NCBI GenBank assembly: GCA_033296885.1
Contig: MU863878.1
Location: 466,602-530,601, forward strand
DNA length: 64,000 bases
DNA from: Triangularia verruculosa
Taxonomy: Eukaryota; Ascomycota; Sordariomycetes; Sordariales; Podosporaceae
Direction: 5' to 3'
Positions within the stretch are counted from its first letter, which is position 1. Each line of letters begins with the position of its first letter. The notes under the pieces were generated by a model. That model was given only the letters and a program-made list of their open reading frames with translations. It was not told the DNA's origin and searched no databases. Below, in pieces: positions 34,022-46,564 of the stretch. The translations under genes were made by a program, and so were the position numbers.

Positions 34022-36391
34022 TTAACCGTGGAGGCCGCATGTGCGCTGGCGCATCAGTTCTCTTCTCGCCAGATCCTTGACTGTTGTATTTGTCAGTAAT
34101 GGTACTTCGCATGATCATGGGAAAAATTAAAGGGATACATACCACCGTCATATGTGATGAACTCGTGAAGGGCCGAACCGCCGGGAACCATGGGGAGAAC
34201 GGGGACCTTCTTGTCGGTCACAACCTCGAGGAGGGCTGGGCCATCGGTGTTGATGAGCCACTCGAGGGCTTCCCGGGTCTCATCGGGCTTGATGAGACGT
34301 CTATGTTGAAGGCCCATGGCGTCGGCGAGCTTCATGAAGTCGGGGTTCTTCTGATGGGTGTGGGAGTAGCGATCCTCGTAGAAGAGGTTCTGCCATTGCG
34401 TGACCATGCCCTGTTCCTCGTTGTTCAGGACGATGATCTTGACGCCAATGTTGAACTGGGCAGCGGTGGAGAGCTCAGTGAGAGTCATGCCAAAGGACGC
34501 GTCACCGTCAATGTCGATGACAAGGGCGTCTGGTTTAGCCACCTTGGCACCGATGGCGGCCGGCAGACCGTAACCCATGGTACCAAGACCACCAGAGGTG
34601 ATCATGGTGCGGGGATGTCTCCAGCGGAAGTGCTGCGCGGCCCACATTTGATGCTGGCCGACACCAGTGGTGATGTAAGTGGTCTCCTTGCGGTCGGCAG
34701 TGAGGTTGCTGAGCTCCTCAATCAGTGTCTGGGGCTTGATCAAGCCCTCGCGAGCAGCGCGCTCGTAGTCAGAGAGGGGCCACTTCTTCTTCCACCCATT
34801 GATCTGGTCGAACCACTCCTTTCTGTCAGCCATGGTCTTGCTGTTGACCTGGGGGAGGAGCAAGTCGAGGTTCTTGCCAAGATCGCCCTCAATGGCCTCA
34901 GTAGCCTGTACGACCTTGTTGATGTTCTTGGGAAGGATCTCGAAGTGAACGATACCTCCACGGTTCTCCTTCGCCGCAGCCTTCGCAGCTGGGGCAAACT
35001 TGGGAATGGTTCCAGTAACACGATCATCGAAACGGCCACCGAGAGCAATGATCAGGTCAGCCTCCTGCATAGACATGTTGGCATAGGCGGAGCCGTGCAT
35101 GCCAAGCATGTGGAGGGCCTTCTCGTCAAGCTCATCAAAAGCACCAAGACCCTGCAGAGTAGTGGTAACAGGGATAGAGGCCTTGTTAGCAAGCTCTCTC
35201 ATGAGCTCAACACCACGCTCCGAGCTGATCACACCCTGCCCGGCGTAGATGACGGGCTTCTTGGCAACGTTGACCAGGTGGGCAACACGCTTGATGGAAG
35301 CTTCAAGCTGCTTCTGGCTTATTTCGAGAGCGGCGCGGGAAGCAGCGCTAGGGAGAGACGGGAGAGCGGGAGCCGTGGGAATAGCGCGACGCAGAACACC
35401 GGCCGTCACATCCTTGGGAAGATCAACCAGAACGGGACCAGGTCTACCGCTGGTGGCAATCTCGAAAGCCTCGTTTATTCTTTGGGGCAACTCGGCCACG
35501 TTCTTTACCATCACGTTCCACTTGGTGCAAGCGCGGGAGATACCGACAACGTCGGCTTCTTGGAACGCATCGCTGCCAATGGCCGTGGTAACGACCTGAC
35601 CGGTAAAGACGACCATTGGGGTACCGTCAGCAAGCGCATCGGCCATTGGCGTCACAACGTTGGTGGCACCAGGGCCGGATGTCACCAAGACGACACCGGG
35701 CTTGCCAGAAGCGCGGGCATAACCCTGGGCCATATGGCCCGCGCCCTGCTCGTGTCTAGGAAGAATGAAACCGAAATGTGGCGAGTTGTAGATGGCGTCG
35801 AACACGGGAAGAATAGCACCGCCAGGGTAGCCGACTGCAAGCTATTAGCCAATGACCTGCAGTTCGCTTTAACTGTAGAAACATATACGTACATATGTGC
35901 TTGACGTCGTGTCTGAGCATCATCTCATGAAAGATCTCACCACCAGTCTTGCCAATAAATCTGTCAAGCCACTCGTGTCAGCTATACTTATATATACATA
36001 GGCTCGTGATAATACGGAAAAGGTAACATACGACTCGTCGACGTCGTTCTTACGGGCGTTAACCAGAGGCTGAACATGGTTGGGCTCGGCGTTGAATGAT
36101 TGGGCGGGCTTTGTTCGTACGTCACTGTATGTTTGATGTGATTAGCCATCGTGTATGTGTAGTTGTGGTGGTGAGTCACGAATTGTATGACTAGAAAGCC
36201 AGGAATGGCGACGGCAGGACTTACGCAGCGGGCACCTTCGCGGCGGCCGATGTGGACTGATTCCTAAGGTCTGATGGTCCATTGCGGACACCTGTGATGG
36301 CGGAAGCCTTCTGTGTGAGGGAAGCAATTCGCTGCTGGCTAGGCCGGGTGTTGGCCAGCGCCTTGATGGCGCGGCTGGTTTGTCGGATCAT
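34022..36391 (-). CDS. ILV2: Acetolactate synthase catalytic subunit, mitochondrial
   Basis: Five coding exons: 36391-36225, 36124-36032, 35960-35893, 35834-34143 and 34080-34022, with introns of 100, 71, 58 and 62 nt, giving 692 aa. It condenses pyruvate to acetolactate (or with 2-ketobutyrate) in valine, leucine and isoleucine synthesis, using thiamine diphosphate, FAD and Mg. The N-terminus (MIRQTSRAIKALANTRPSQQ) is a mitochondrial targeting peptide. IFGYPGGAILPVFDAIYNSP is rebuilt across a splice; RHEQGAGHMAQGYARA holds the catalytic Glu; DIDGDASFGMTLTELS with the following VLNNEEQG is the ThDP motif. The last small exon adds the expected fungal tail ending RRELMRQRTCGLHG. Two GCN4/CPC1-like half-matches lie upstream. 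Confidence 0.96.
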
Positions 36392-36604
36392 CGCGAAAGA
36401 ATGGAAACTGCGAAAGGACCGAAACGAGAGGGGAGCGCGGAGGGCGGGAGGCGGCGAGCTGTGAAGTATTAGGGCACACCTAGGTGAGGGGAGTTCTCGA
36501 AGTAATATATGGAAGTGGAAAATAGGAAAAGTAGCTGTAAATAGCGAGAACTGGCTATTAAACAGCAAGTCGCGAGATCGCAAAGTTCCTCTTGAAGAGC
36601 CGAG

Positions 36605-36611
36605 GAGTCAA
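36605..36611 (-). promoter_or_regulatory. Candidate CPC1/GCN4 site upstream of ILV2
   Basis: TGACTC read on the minus strand, about 215 bases before the ILV2 ATG, 6 of 7 to TGASTCA. CPC1/Gcn4 controls amino-acid biosynthesis genes including ILV2 in fungi; the assignment here is inference from motif and position. Confidence 0.35.
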
Positions 36612-36693
36612 TGGATCTTGTTTGGCGGCGGACGTGGTGGTTTTTGAAAGAAAGAAACCCTGTCCTTGGCGGGAACCAGCAATCGGAGTGGTA

Positions 36694-36700
36694 TGAGTCG
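36694..36700 (+). promoter_or_regulatory. Second candidate CPC1/GCN4 site upstream of ILV2
   Basis: TGAGTCG, 6 of 7 to TGASTCA, about 300 bases before the ILV2 ATG. Weak on its own; listed because it lies close to the first site. Confidence 0.25.
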
Positions 36701-37951
36701 TTGAATCTCAAATTTTTGACCGTCGAATGTGGGGTACAAGGGCGATAACACGGTTGGCACAGACCGCATAGTGGCCCCCAGTGGCGATGTCGGAACTGTC
36801 CTGGAGCGCCGATTTGCTCCCACGGCTGGCGCACATGGCATGGCCACCGGCAGGCGAGTGACAGGCTGGACCCTTTCACCTGCTTTTTTGTTTTTGGCTT
36901 TTTGGCACTAGAAACTATTCTACCGTCCACTGCCGTTTCCTCCTTGGCCCTCGGCGCCTTCCTGCAACACCGTACCGCGCTTCGAAACCCTCTCTATGAA
37001 TTTCCACGCATCACACGACCCAATTCATATTCTCCCCGTGGGCTGGGGGGTGACACCATGACACCGTGGACCTTAGTGGCCGAGGAATTCAAGTTTTGCG
37101 GGGAAGCGTCCTGCGTGCCGGTCTGCAGGTCCGTCCAATCAGACGCCGTTAATTAAGCGTTCTCCCGTGAGTAACACACCCAGCGCGACATTGTAACACA
37201 CAACAGCAAGCCGATGGGCCGATTCTTCTTCTGCTATTCTCGGGATGAGCTGCCTACAACTTCTGCATTACTACTACAATTCTTCATAGCTCTTCGACAC
37301 GAGGGCGATGAGGGCAACCGGCCGAATGGACATTTTGATAATACATAGTCCCAGATATGCGGGCGACGGATGACGCCAAGGCGGGGCGGGGTCCATTCCA
37401 GGTGTCAAAAGCCACAGCCCTGTGCCGGTGGTCGGCCCCACCAAATCGTTTTCAGCCGGGTATCCAGCTTCACAGCCGACAGTCGCAACGGCCGGCCGCC
37501 TCTGACTTCAAGTTACTCATCGATATTCAGATTGGGTCCGCCGCTACCCTGTGGCTTGTCCCGCAGTCCAACTTTGGACAAGAACGGCATCTCGCCTTGT
37601 TTTCTGACAAGCAGCCGCGAACACCATGCGACGATCAACTGACGACTGCAGCTGCCATCCAACTCTTCGCTGCAACGCTACGGGACAGCAGCAGGATGAG
37701 CGGAGACAGTTTCCCGGATGACACATTGCTGGCTTCACCTTGGCAAGGACCCAAGCACCGTGCTCTCGCTGTGTAAGTCATAATATTTCCTATTTCGTTC
37801 TCAGCTGTGTACCCTGATTATTTCCGCCGGCCAATATTTTACACATCACAAGCAGACAAAAACGAAAGACAGTCAACGTACAAAATAAATAAATAGAGAA
37901 CAAAAATACAAGTCATTCATCATGAACAATCATCACGCATAACAGCATTGC

Positions 37952-40862
37952 TTAACCGCCGAGGATACCACCCAAAAGACCACCCTTCTTCTTCTTACCC
38001 GACTTGAGACTTTCGCTGAAAGACCCAAGACCCAATCCGGCCAGGACACGGTTCAAGCCTAGTGTTCCAAGCAACCCGTCAACCAGTCCTCCCAATCCAA
38101 GACCGCTCAGCTATATTAGTGTTAGCACGCTGTCCCTCGCGTTTTTACTGGACCTTGGAGAAACTTACCAATCTGCCAACGAGGTTGAGCACACCACTCA
38201 ACAACAACCCAACAGCAGCGAGGATCTGGAACAGAGGCTCGTTGAGCAGACCCCACAGAGGGTTGAGCTCCTTCTTCGCGTGCGGCATGTCCTCGAGCTT
38301 GCGCTTGGCATTGTCGATGCACTGAGTAACATCACCAGTGAGATCCTTGAGGAGATCAGCGAGACGGTACTCCTCGGGAGTAGCCTCGCGAGCAGCAGTC
38401 TTGTGCTTGGCGTTGGCCGAGATACGGCCATCAGGGTCGAGACCCTTGATGATGCCTTGAGCCTCGGTCAAGATACGGCCGCCTTCCTCGATCAGAGGAC
38501 GGACTTCCTTGACGAGCTGCTCTTCGTCGCGCTCATCTTCAGGAGTGCGCTCTGCCTTGTCAATTTTCTGCCATGGTGTTAGTGAAGCTATACTGTAGCA
38601 TGGGTTGGTAATACTACTCACCTCGGTGATCATCTTGCAGATAGGTCGGATCTTGTCAAGGCACTGAGCAATGCAGACAGACATCTGAATGGCCATCTTC
38701 TTGTCGCTCTCAGCCTGCTCACGCTTCTCCTTCTCCTCGGGAGTCTCCTCGTCCTTAACCTCATCAGGGATGTCCTCAAGGAGTGAACAGTGGCCAATGA
38801 CAGTGCCCTTCTGATCGACAACATCACCATCATCATCGATCTCCTTGCCAGAGCAGATCTGTGGATTGCCGGAAGTCAACTTGCCAATGATATTACCATC
38901 AGCATCGACGACATTGCCCTCCTTGTTGACCCTGCGACCAGACATGGCATTCTTCGACTTCTCGACCTCCTCGGGCTCCCAGCGCTCAGCCTTGCCGATG
39001 ACATTGCCATTCTTGTCGAGGACATCACCATCCTCATCAACAGCCCTGCCAAACAAAATCTTGCCCTCACCCTTCACCAATCTCCCCACAACATCACCGG
39101 ACGGCGTAACCACAGTACCATCCTTAGCAACCGTGCACCCTTCCAGCTCAGCAAACGGCCCCTCCTTCGATCCCTCCCTCTCCCCCTCAGTAACCAACTC
39201 CGCCCTCCCCAGCACATCACCACTCTCGCTCAAGATATTGCCATTCCTATCACACATCCTCCCCACCATCCTCTTCGCATCTCCCTCTACTACTCTCCCG
39301 TAAATCACCCCGCTCCCGTCAACCACATACCCCGCCTTATTCACCCTCTTCCCCGCCAGCAAACTATTATCCACCTCCTTGACCTCCTCTTCCTCCTCTG
39401 GTTCCGGCTCCCACCTCTCCGCCTTGCCAATCACATTCCCAGCCTTGTCAAGCACATCCCCATCAGGATCAACCTGCTTCCCTCTCAACTTCTTGACATC
39501 CCCTTCCACAATCTTGCCAACCCACTCCCCGTTTGACACAACCATCCCGTTCCCATCAACCACCGCATCAGGGAACGACTCGAAAGGCGCAGGCTCCTTG
39601 AGCATGTCGTCACGTTCCGAATCGGAGATTGGTTCAGCCTTGCCAATGATCTTGCCATTGTCAGACCAGATGTCCCCGTTTTCGTCCACTTTCTTGCCGA
39701 TGAGGTACTGCAGGATGCCGCTTGTCACGCGCCCGACGACTTTGCCGTCGGCGATGACATTGCCGCCTTTGTTGACGATGCCGTGTTTGAGGACGGAAAA
39801 GTCCATGTGTTCGGCCACTGTAGACCCCTCGCCAGCTTCGACGCCTTGGGGTTGTTCATCTGGGATGGTTTCCTCGGGCTGGCCTTCCTGAATCGTGCCC
39901 TCAGGCTGAACTTGAGACTGTGAGAAATCCTGGACTTGGGACTGCCCCTCTTGGATGTGGTGGGGATCAAACTGCTCTTCAACCGGAGCGTCGATGTCCG
40001 TTTCAGTCTTTGTCTCCGGCTCTACCTGCTGCTCTTGAACATCAACATCGGGCTTCTCCGAGCTAGCCTTCTCAACCTGGGACTCAGTCTTGTCGCTGAC
40101 GGTCTTTGTGTCGTCAACATCAGGTTTCTCAGAAACAGCCCGCTCAGGCTCGCCAATGTCATTATCAGCAGCCTCAACGTCAGGTTTCTCCGAAGCAGCC
40201 CTGTCAACAGTCTCGCTCTTCGCCTCAACATCAGACTTTCCCCCCGCAGCCTTATCATCAACCCCCTCCCTCGCGCTCTGGAGGAACTCCTCCCTCGCCT
40301 CGTCGGTAGGCTGGCCCCGACTAGCTTGATCAAACGCCTTCTTAGCTTGCTCCGTCAAACCCACCGGCGCGTCCGAGATCTCATCTGCCGCCGCGGGGGT
40401 ATCTTGTTCCCCTGCAGCCTTCTCATCCGGGGCGGCTTTCACATCCTCCTCTCCTACCCTAGCCTCCGTCTCCGTCTTCTCCGGAATAGCCTTGGGCTCG
40501 ACCTCCTCCAACTCTCCTCTCTCTTTATCCTCCAATTTAATCCCCTCCTTTTCCTCTCCCTCTCCCTCTTGTTCACCCTCACCCTCACCCTCGCCTTCCT
40601 TGGGCTTCTCCTCCAAATGCGTGTACACACCACTATCCTCCTCGCTATTGAAATCCCCTGATGTCGTCACCACCTCGTCATGCTCCTCCTCCTCTTCCCG
40701 GTTTTTGTTTTGCTCCTTTTGCAGGTCAATCTCCGGTGGGGCCGAGCGAGGAATGTTTTCCTCTGCTTGAGGGGTGGATACCTCCTCCTGTTGCTGCTGC
40801 TGCTGTTGCTGCTTCTTTCCCTTGCTGCGGGAGGGAAGCGTCTTTTTTGCGATGTCGGACAT
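37952..40862 (-). CDS. LEA-like protein with DUF3659 repeats (932 aa)
   Basis: Exons 40862-38622, 38567-38169 and 38110-37952; introns of 54 and 58 nt with CACTAAC and GCTAAC branch sites. The first intron is a multiple of three with no stop, so unspliced mRNA would also translate. The N-terminal third is extremely acidic with repeated phrases (SEKPDVE, EEQ, QPEE). The middle has eight or so DUF3659-type units with the pattern 'GkxVdxxGxvxdxxGnviGkaE' (for example VDPDGDVLDKAGNVIGKAER). A helical domain follows (MSVCIAQCLDKIRPICKM to KELNPLWGLLNEPLFQIL), and the tail is Gly/Leu-rich and basic. Proteins of this type are called LEA-domain proteins in aspergilli; molecular function is not established. 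First of several related genes in 38-49 kb. Confidence 0.85.
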
Positions 40863-42518
40863 GTTGATGACGGTGTTGGCTTGTGGGGCGGTGGTGAATG
40901 TACCAGTTGTTGTGGTGGTAACGGTAGAGTCGGGGGTAGGGGGTCGGAGGGGAAGGGATAGGTTGAAGAAGAGTTCCAGGATTGGTGGGGTTGGTAAGGG
41001 TATGAGGGAGGTAAGATGCTATGACTGTAATGGGGTTGGGTGTAGGTAGATGGGCAAAGGTAAGGTGAGTTACGGTGTGTAGATACTAGTACAAGGTGAA
41101 GAGTAATGTACGGTGACAAAAAAATGATGTAAGTAGATCTTGCTTGTGAGTGGTGTGGCTTGTGAAGTTTCACTACTGTAGGTGTACTTCGTTGGTTCAG
41201 AAAAGATCAGACAAGAGAACATAACCCACCTTCAAGCACTAGCTGCAACCTTTTTATGTCGTCAGCAATCCCGTCACCTTCTTTCACGTCGTCAGAGACA
41301 ACCATTCTTCTCAAGCTTGATACCAAGTGAGAAGCTATCAATTACCTCCCGGACGTCATCATCGTCTCGCCTTTACGTCACAAACGTCCGTTCACCTTAA
41401 TGGGGACATCTCATGCACAGTTCACAGTGCAGTGAGAAAAGTACTCAAAGCGAAGGCAACAAGCGCTGGCTTTCCTTGTCTTCAAACAACCAACTCATGC
41501 CGTCCTACCCACCTATCCAGCTCCGGATGACTTCATCTCGTCAACTCATGCCATCCTCTGAGAGGACGAGAGCTCAAAAACTGCGCGTCATATCAGCCAC
41601 ATCAGAAATCCTGTTGTGGCACTTGGTTTGCGTGTAAGAATCGACAGATCGGTGGCTTTTAGTTGGAGGTGTGGCAAGTGGACCGCATCATTGGGCCAAG
41701 GGTGGGCGGGATGCTGGATCAGGCAGGTCCCTGCCATTGGGATTGGATGATGAGTTGAACTGGTGGGAAAACACCAGATTGGACAGCAAGTGGAAAGATG
41801 ATGAAGAAGTTGGAATTGTCGTGTGTCATAGGTATGGGTGAGAGGTGTGGCTGGATCAAAGGTGGCTTGCCGTGTTTACGGGCAAGCAAGCGTCAAGTGT
41901 GGCGAGGGAGACACGCGGGCCGACATAAAGGAGTGGTAGTAGTGGCTGGTGTGTACTTTACTTCGCCCACCCCTTGGAACATTGCAAACCGTTTGGTCTT
42001 TCTGCATGGATATGGATCCTGCCATTGCAGCTAGGTGAGTATCGAATAGCATGCGCCGGACTGGGCCTTGCTCCTCACCCCCTTCTACAATAGGTCTGGC
42101 CTTCGGCCTGGACCTGGGCTAGGTAGGGTGTGGGACTCCCCAAAAAAGCGAAACGCTCAGATTCCGTTTCCAAGTCCCGGGACGGAGAGGAACTTTCCGG
42201 GGTAGCAAGATCTTCGAGTCCTCTGCCCCCAAAATCCGGATTCCTGAGCTTCAACTTACTTCCCACCCCCTCCACGTGCATAACGGCTCACTAGCTCCTT
42301 GCTGTGGAACTTTCTGCCAAAGAAGAAAAATAACACTTGATATTCTCACATTGCGGAACGAGCTCGCTACTGTCCGGACCCTTCTCTGTGGACCGTGCAA
42401 GCGCTTATCCATACATATCATCAACGCTATAACCCCGGAACTCGATCTAAAGATCCCTTTCATTACTTCATCTCAACTCATACTGAACGCCTCTGATGAC
42501 AAGACGACTCTGGACGCA
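40863..42518. other. Intergenic region between the two DUF3659 genes
   Basis: About 1.65 kb. Contains the promoter of the LEA-like gene and probably 3'UTR of the next. I see no supported gene; short frames on the plus strand (41182-42034) lack recognisable products. Confidence 0.4.
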
Positions 42519-43595
42519 TCAAGAAAACGAGATATTGGGCTTGATCTGCTGACCTCCAAAAACAGTAGGAATGCGGATCGTGAGTTGAATCCCTTCCTTT
42601 GTTGACTTCACGTCCAGAAAGATGTCGGACGGGCTATCGCTGGGATTCTCCTTTCTCCACGATTCCGCGTTTTGCCTTCTCTCCTCCTCGGTCCGCCTTG
42701 GTGGCCTCGGCTGCTCCTGCTCTCTGGACTGGGACTGCTTCTGCTGCTCCCTCTTGGGGGACTTTGGCGGTGGTGACGGATGCTCCTCCTGCTCCTCTGC
42801 CACACCATCCTCCTGGCCTTCTTTGTTTTCTTCCCTTTCCGACCTCTTATTCTGCTTCTTTTTCCTCACCGATGACGGCCCAGCGGCTGACTGCTGCTGG
42901 ATCCGCTCACGAAGTTCCTGTTGCTCTTTTTCCTTGCGGTGAAGCGGGTTGTTGTTGTCGTGGAACTTGCCCACGACATTGCCGGCCGGATCCAGAATAT
43001 TGCCCAGGTGATCAACCATCAATGAAGCGTTGGCCTTTCGCATCATGTCCAGTAGACTGCGAGGCTGGGCTTCTGTGCGAGGCGATTGTGGACTGGTGCT
43101 GCCTTTCCTTTCAATTTCTATGTCGGCAACATATCCCAATAGTTCCCCGTTATCTCCCAAAATGTCGCCATCTCGGTTGGACACCTTTCGGCCAACGATC
43201 TCGGGGAGGTCCCCACCAGCCCTGGCGAGGACCTGGCCGGTCTGTTCATCTATAATGTCTCCATATTCATCCACCGTCTTGCCCATCAGGAAAGACCCCA
43301 CAAAGGGGGGCAGTTTTGGTCGCTCAGGTGATAGGGAGATAGCAGGCGAGATCTTGGGAATGCTGCCAATTTTTGGGATGGGAGCAACATATGCTGGGCT
43401 CTTGGCTTTTGTTCTGTCCGGAAGGCTGCTTTGCTGGCCTTCTGGCTCCGGCTCCTGCTGATCGGTGATGTCCTCAACCTCGATGTCGCTTTCATCTTCG
43501 TGCCCAACCTCCACGATGTCATCCAATGACTGCTGGCCAGTATTTGGTGGCTGAGATGGCTGAGATGGCTGTGTGGATTGCTGTTTCGATGTCAT
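42519..43595 (-). CDS. DUF3659-containing protein, 358 aa
   Basis: Intronless frame from ATG 43595 (MTSKQQSTQPSQPSQPPNTG). Residues from about 100 contain three DUF3659-like units: MGKTVDEYGDIIDEQTGQVL, IVGRKVSNRDGDILGDNGEL and MVDHLGNILDPAGNVVGKF. A Lys/Glu/Gln-rich charged region follows (KEKEQQELRERIQQQ, KKKQNKRSEREENKEGQ). The end is short and strand-like (DIFLDVKSTKEGIQLTIRIP). It shares the DUF3659 repeat with the larger gene 1.7 kb away on the same strand, so the pair probably arose by duplication. Function unknown. The frame stays open eight codons further upstream, but that begins with TTG. Confidence 0.78.
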   Translation of the reverse strand: MTSKQQSTQPSQPSQPPNTGQQSLDDIVEVGHEDESDIEVEDITDQQEPEPEGQQSSLPDRTKAKSPAYVAPIPKIGSIPKISPAISLSPERPKLPPFVGSFLMGKTVDEYGDIIDEQTGQVLARAGGDLPEIVGRKVSNRDGDILGDNGELLGYVADIEIERKGSTSPQSPRTEAQPRSLLDMMRKANASLMVDHLGNILDPAGNVVGKFHDNNNPLHRKEKEQQELRERIQQQSAAGPSSVRKKKQNKRSEREENKEGQEDGVAEEQEEHPSPPPKSPKREQQKQSQSREQEQPRPPRRTEEERRQNAESWRKENPSDSPSDIFLDVKSTKEGIQLTIRIPTVFGGQQIKPNISFS

Positions 43596-45508
43596 GGCTT
43601 CTCGTGCGTTTGCTTTCAAGTGGTCTGGATCTTATGCTTCATTCACTCTCTTCAGATCAACCTCGGTGGAACATGCAAGTTGGGAGTTGCTAGTATCGGG
43701 TCGGACTCCAGTCTCGGCAAACAAAATGTAAAGGGTCTTGGGCTGAAAGCCTGAAACACGACTTTAGGCCGGTTCCAGAGCCTTCGACTGGTCGAGATGC
43801 ATGAAGCTGTTGGTGTGGTGAGGGTGTGAGGTTGAAAAGGAGGGGATGGGTGACGTCATCGGACATGGGTTTAATTCTTGAGAGCTCGTGGAGCTCCAAG
43901 ATGCAGGGGTGTCGACCCTGGCACGTCTGCGGGAGTCGAGACCATCTGCGCTTGCTAGTAAGCGGTTGGAATGGTCGGCTAGAATAGTCTGTGTTTGTAC
44001 ACTAGTAGTGTATGTACATACGCGTGCCCGTGGACAAGGTGGAAGACGCCGTGAGCTTCTTCTGTTGTTTTCGTGCTGGGATGTGGCTGCATATCTGGCT
44101 TGGCGATGACCCGAAGATTGGCTAGCGACCGTTGGGGAGTTTGACCGAGACATTCAAGCAGAACAATAGACGGGCCGAGCTGAAACACCAACGAACTGGA
44201 AGAAAACCGGTTTCTGCAGCGCTGCCAGCTCTGGAGCAAGCGAGGCAAGGCAGGGAAGCGAGGCCACCAAGATATTGGCTGCTTTAGCATGCAGCTTCCT
44301 GCGTCGTTAGCCCTTCGTAAACCGCGGTTTTCCTGGAGATCATGAACGGCGAACCAGCAAATATCGTCACAATAACATTCACGGCCGAGGCCGAGTCGGG
44401 CCGCCTTGGAAGCGACTCGAGATCTCGGTAAGCCAGTAAGTGTGACGCCTGCGGTGCAACGAGGGGGCAACGCCGTGGCAGAGCAGTGTAGCAGTCGTTC
44501 CTGGTGCCGGCATGACAACGATATTATTAACTGTGACTGGATTGATTTATGCCGTGAAGGACCTGTAACGAAGAGTTGAGTGTTCACCTTCGTGATGAGA
44601 CGGGGTGCTAGGCATTGAGCCATCTCGAAACGCCACCGGGGTACAGCAGCTGCATGCCGTGCTCGTCGAATGTCCGAAGACGTGTTGTTTTCCCGCTTTC
44701 CAGGGATTGGAAGATGGTCTCCCAAGAGATGATTGTTAAAAATGCAATTTGCGTCGCAGAAGGTGATGCACTGTAAATTGGTTGCTCCCAGGTTGTTGGA
44801 GTCTCGTCCCGCTGCCTGACAGCTGCGAGCACCCGCTGAAAACCAGAAGCAGGGGCCGATTAACTGTGGCACAGTGGACCTGTGCAATGCTAGGCAAAAG
44901 CTTCGACAAACCTCACACAGCGACAGCAACAGCAACGTCCCGAAACATAATATCTGATACAATTATTAAGATGACGATAGTGTACAAAAAGAGATCAAAA
45001 ACCCCCAGAACCCGTCAAAACAACTGCTCCATTCGCCGTCCGACCCGAGATAGCCTAACCCAGCCCTGAAATGCACACGAGATGAGAAAGCTCACGAGAG
45101 CTTGGAACCGGCAATTTTAGTTACTTCAATTCCTAAGCAATTAGCCCCATGTCTCTCTGTCATTGCGTTGACGTGTAACAGTGTGCAATCAAGCGGAGGC
45201 GCATCATCCATCATCATCATCATCTCATCGAGCACCTGGCGGACCTTCACCAGCATGCTGATCGTCCTCCACAGGGGAGGGCGTGTCTTGCTTATGTCTC
45301 TCTACATGGACCTTTAGCCTTAGGTAAGAAACATGACGGAAAGAGAGATGAGGTCAACAGGAAGGCGATGCATCCGACTCTCGAAGCTAACTATATAAAA
45401 CACAGTCGCCGTGGTTGTCGTTTGCGCCATTCACTTGATCGAGGGAGTTGGGGAAGGAGAGAGAGGGGTAGGTAAAGGTGAAGAGAAAAGGAAACGAAAG
45501 GGGGTAAC
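43596..45508. other. Intergenic region with a long non-coding-looking frame
   Basis: About 1.9 kb. The minus strand is open for 984 nt at 43979-44962 but lacks an early ATG and has a Cys/Arg/His/Ser-rich composition unlike a folded protein, so I do not call it. Nothing else is recognised. Confidence 0.4.
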
Positions 45509-45880
45509 TTACAAGAGGGCAAGCTCAAGATCACCATGGATCTTTGCCTTGAGAGTAATCTCAATATCGAGGTTGAGGTCGAGACGGAGCCTCAAAGTGT
45601 CGCTCTTGCCGCCGCCGCCGCCTCCTTGTTGGTTGACGGCGTTGCCAGCTACACCACCCAGCACACCGGTTGCGCTGTTGACAAGGCCACCGGCCGTTTG
45701 CCCAACATTGTCGAGGGCAAGGCTGTCGAGGGGGCCACCACCACCCTGCTGTTGCTGGCGCTTTCCGCGTCTCCGTGGGGGAGGCGCATAGTCCTCAGAC
45801 TCCTCACCCTCAGACTCATAGACTTGGTTCTTTGGCTGGCGCTTGGGCTTCTTGCTTTCTGAGCCGCTTCGGGAAGACAT
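45509..45880 (-). CDS. Small protein with C-terminal 'LRLRLDLNL' module (123 aa)
   Basis: ATG at 45880, MSSRSGSESKKPKRQPKNQV, an acidic and basic N-terminus with DYAPPPRRRGKRQQQQ. A Gly/Ala/Asn stretch follows (GGLVNSATGVLGGVAGNAVN), then poly-Gly and a 28-residue end starting LRLRLDLNLDIEITLKAKIH and finishing GDLELALL. The same end occurs at about 48.95-49.02 kb. Alternating hydrophobic and charged residues predict an amphipathic strand or helix. Immediately at the stop the sequence reads CTCTT|GTAAGT, a perfect donor at the same codon as in the sister gene, so the true transcript may splice here and end a residue or two differently. Function unknown. Confidence 0.72.
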   Translation of the reverse strand: MSSRSGSESKKPKRQPKNQVYESEGEESEDYAPPPRRRGKRQQQQGGGGPLDSLALDNVGQTAGGLVNSATGVLGGVAGNAVNQQGGGGGGKSDTLRLRLDLNLDIEITLKAKIHGDLELALL

Positions 45881-46564
45881 TGTGGATTTGGTGGGAGCAG
45901 CTGTATGGTGTTGTAGGATGTGTTGGATTCAGGGTCTTGCTGATCTGATCAGATTGGTGTCTGGAGAAGTTGAACGATGAGATGCATCTCAAGGGTCCTG
46001 GGGACTCCGAGATGGGCACTTATAAACGACAGCATCTCCAGAACCCTTTGTGTCTAAAACAGGATTCCACCCGACGGATGAGCAATGAAGTCATCGGCCG
46101 TGAGAGGAGGAGCTTCCCTTAGGTCCTGGGTGACGACTCCAGCAGAAAATCCCCGAGACCAGGGCCTACACCACAGCCGCTACAGCACACCTCTCCGAGC
46201 CGACGGCTTTCCTTACAGGCAGGATGACTGTGTTCTCCGTCCAATGATCACGGGGGTAGCACCATGCTGATGAATGGGGGTGTGTTAATCTAGCCCCTGT
46301 TTGGCTGCATAAAGGAATGCTCACTAAAATTACAGCGCCGAGAATGCCAAACCGCCCCCTCGATGCGCTGTGCAGCACTCGACACCCGAGGCCAGTGGCA
46401 CCCCCCCATGGCACATCATCCCGGCCCACATGAAACATGCATTCACACCTCACCCACAAACTGCATCCAAGTCCAACTTCACCTAATCCTCCCCCCGCGA
46501 TCGCTCATGTCAACGTCACTCTCACGCACACCACGGCTTCCTCCACAGGCCCTCCACGTTTCGC
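45881..46564. other. Intergenic region
   Basis: 684 bases between two minus-strand genes, probably promoter of the small module protein and 3'UTR of the upstream gene. Nothing recognised. Confidence 0.45.

Larger units (their letters stand above)
36392..37951. other. Intergenic region between ILV2 promoter and LEA-like gene 3' end
   Basis: About 1.56 kb. Apart from the two CPC1-like sites I see nothing. A plus-strand frame at 37357-37776 has no recognisable protein and mixed codon use. Confidence 0.4.

Noticed and set aside
34084..35904. Long plus-strand frame across ILV2
   Set aside because: Antisense shadow of the ILV2 coding exons; ILV2 motifs are all on the minus strand.
43979..44962. 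984-nt open frame on the minus strand
   Set aside because: No early ATG, Cys/Arg/His/Ser-rich composition, and no recognisable motif; more likely chance.
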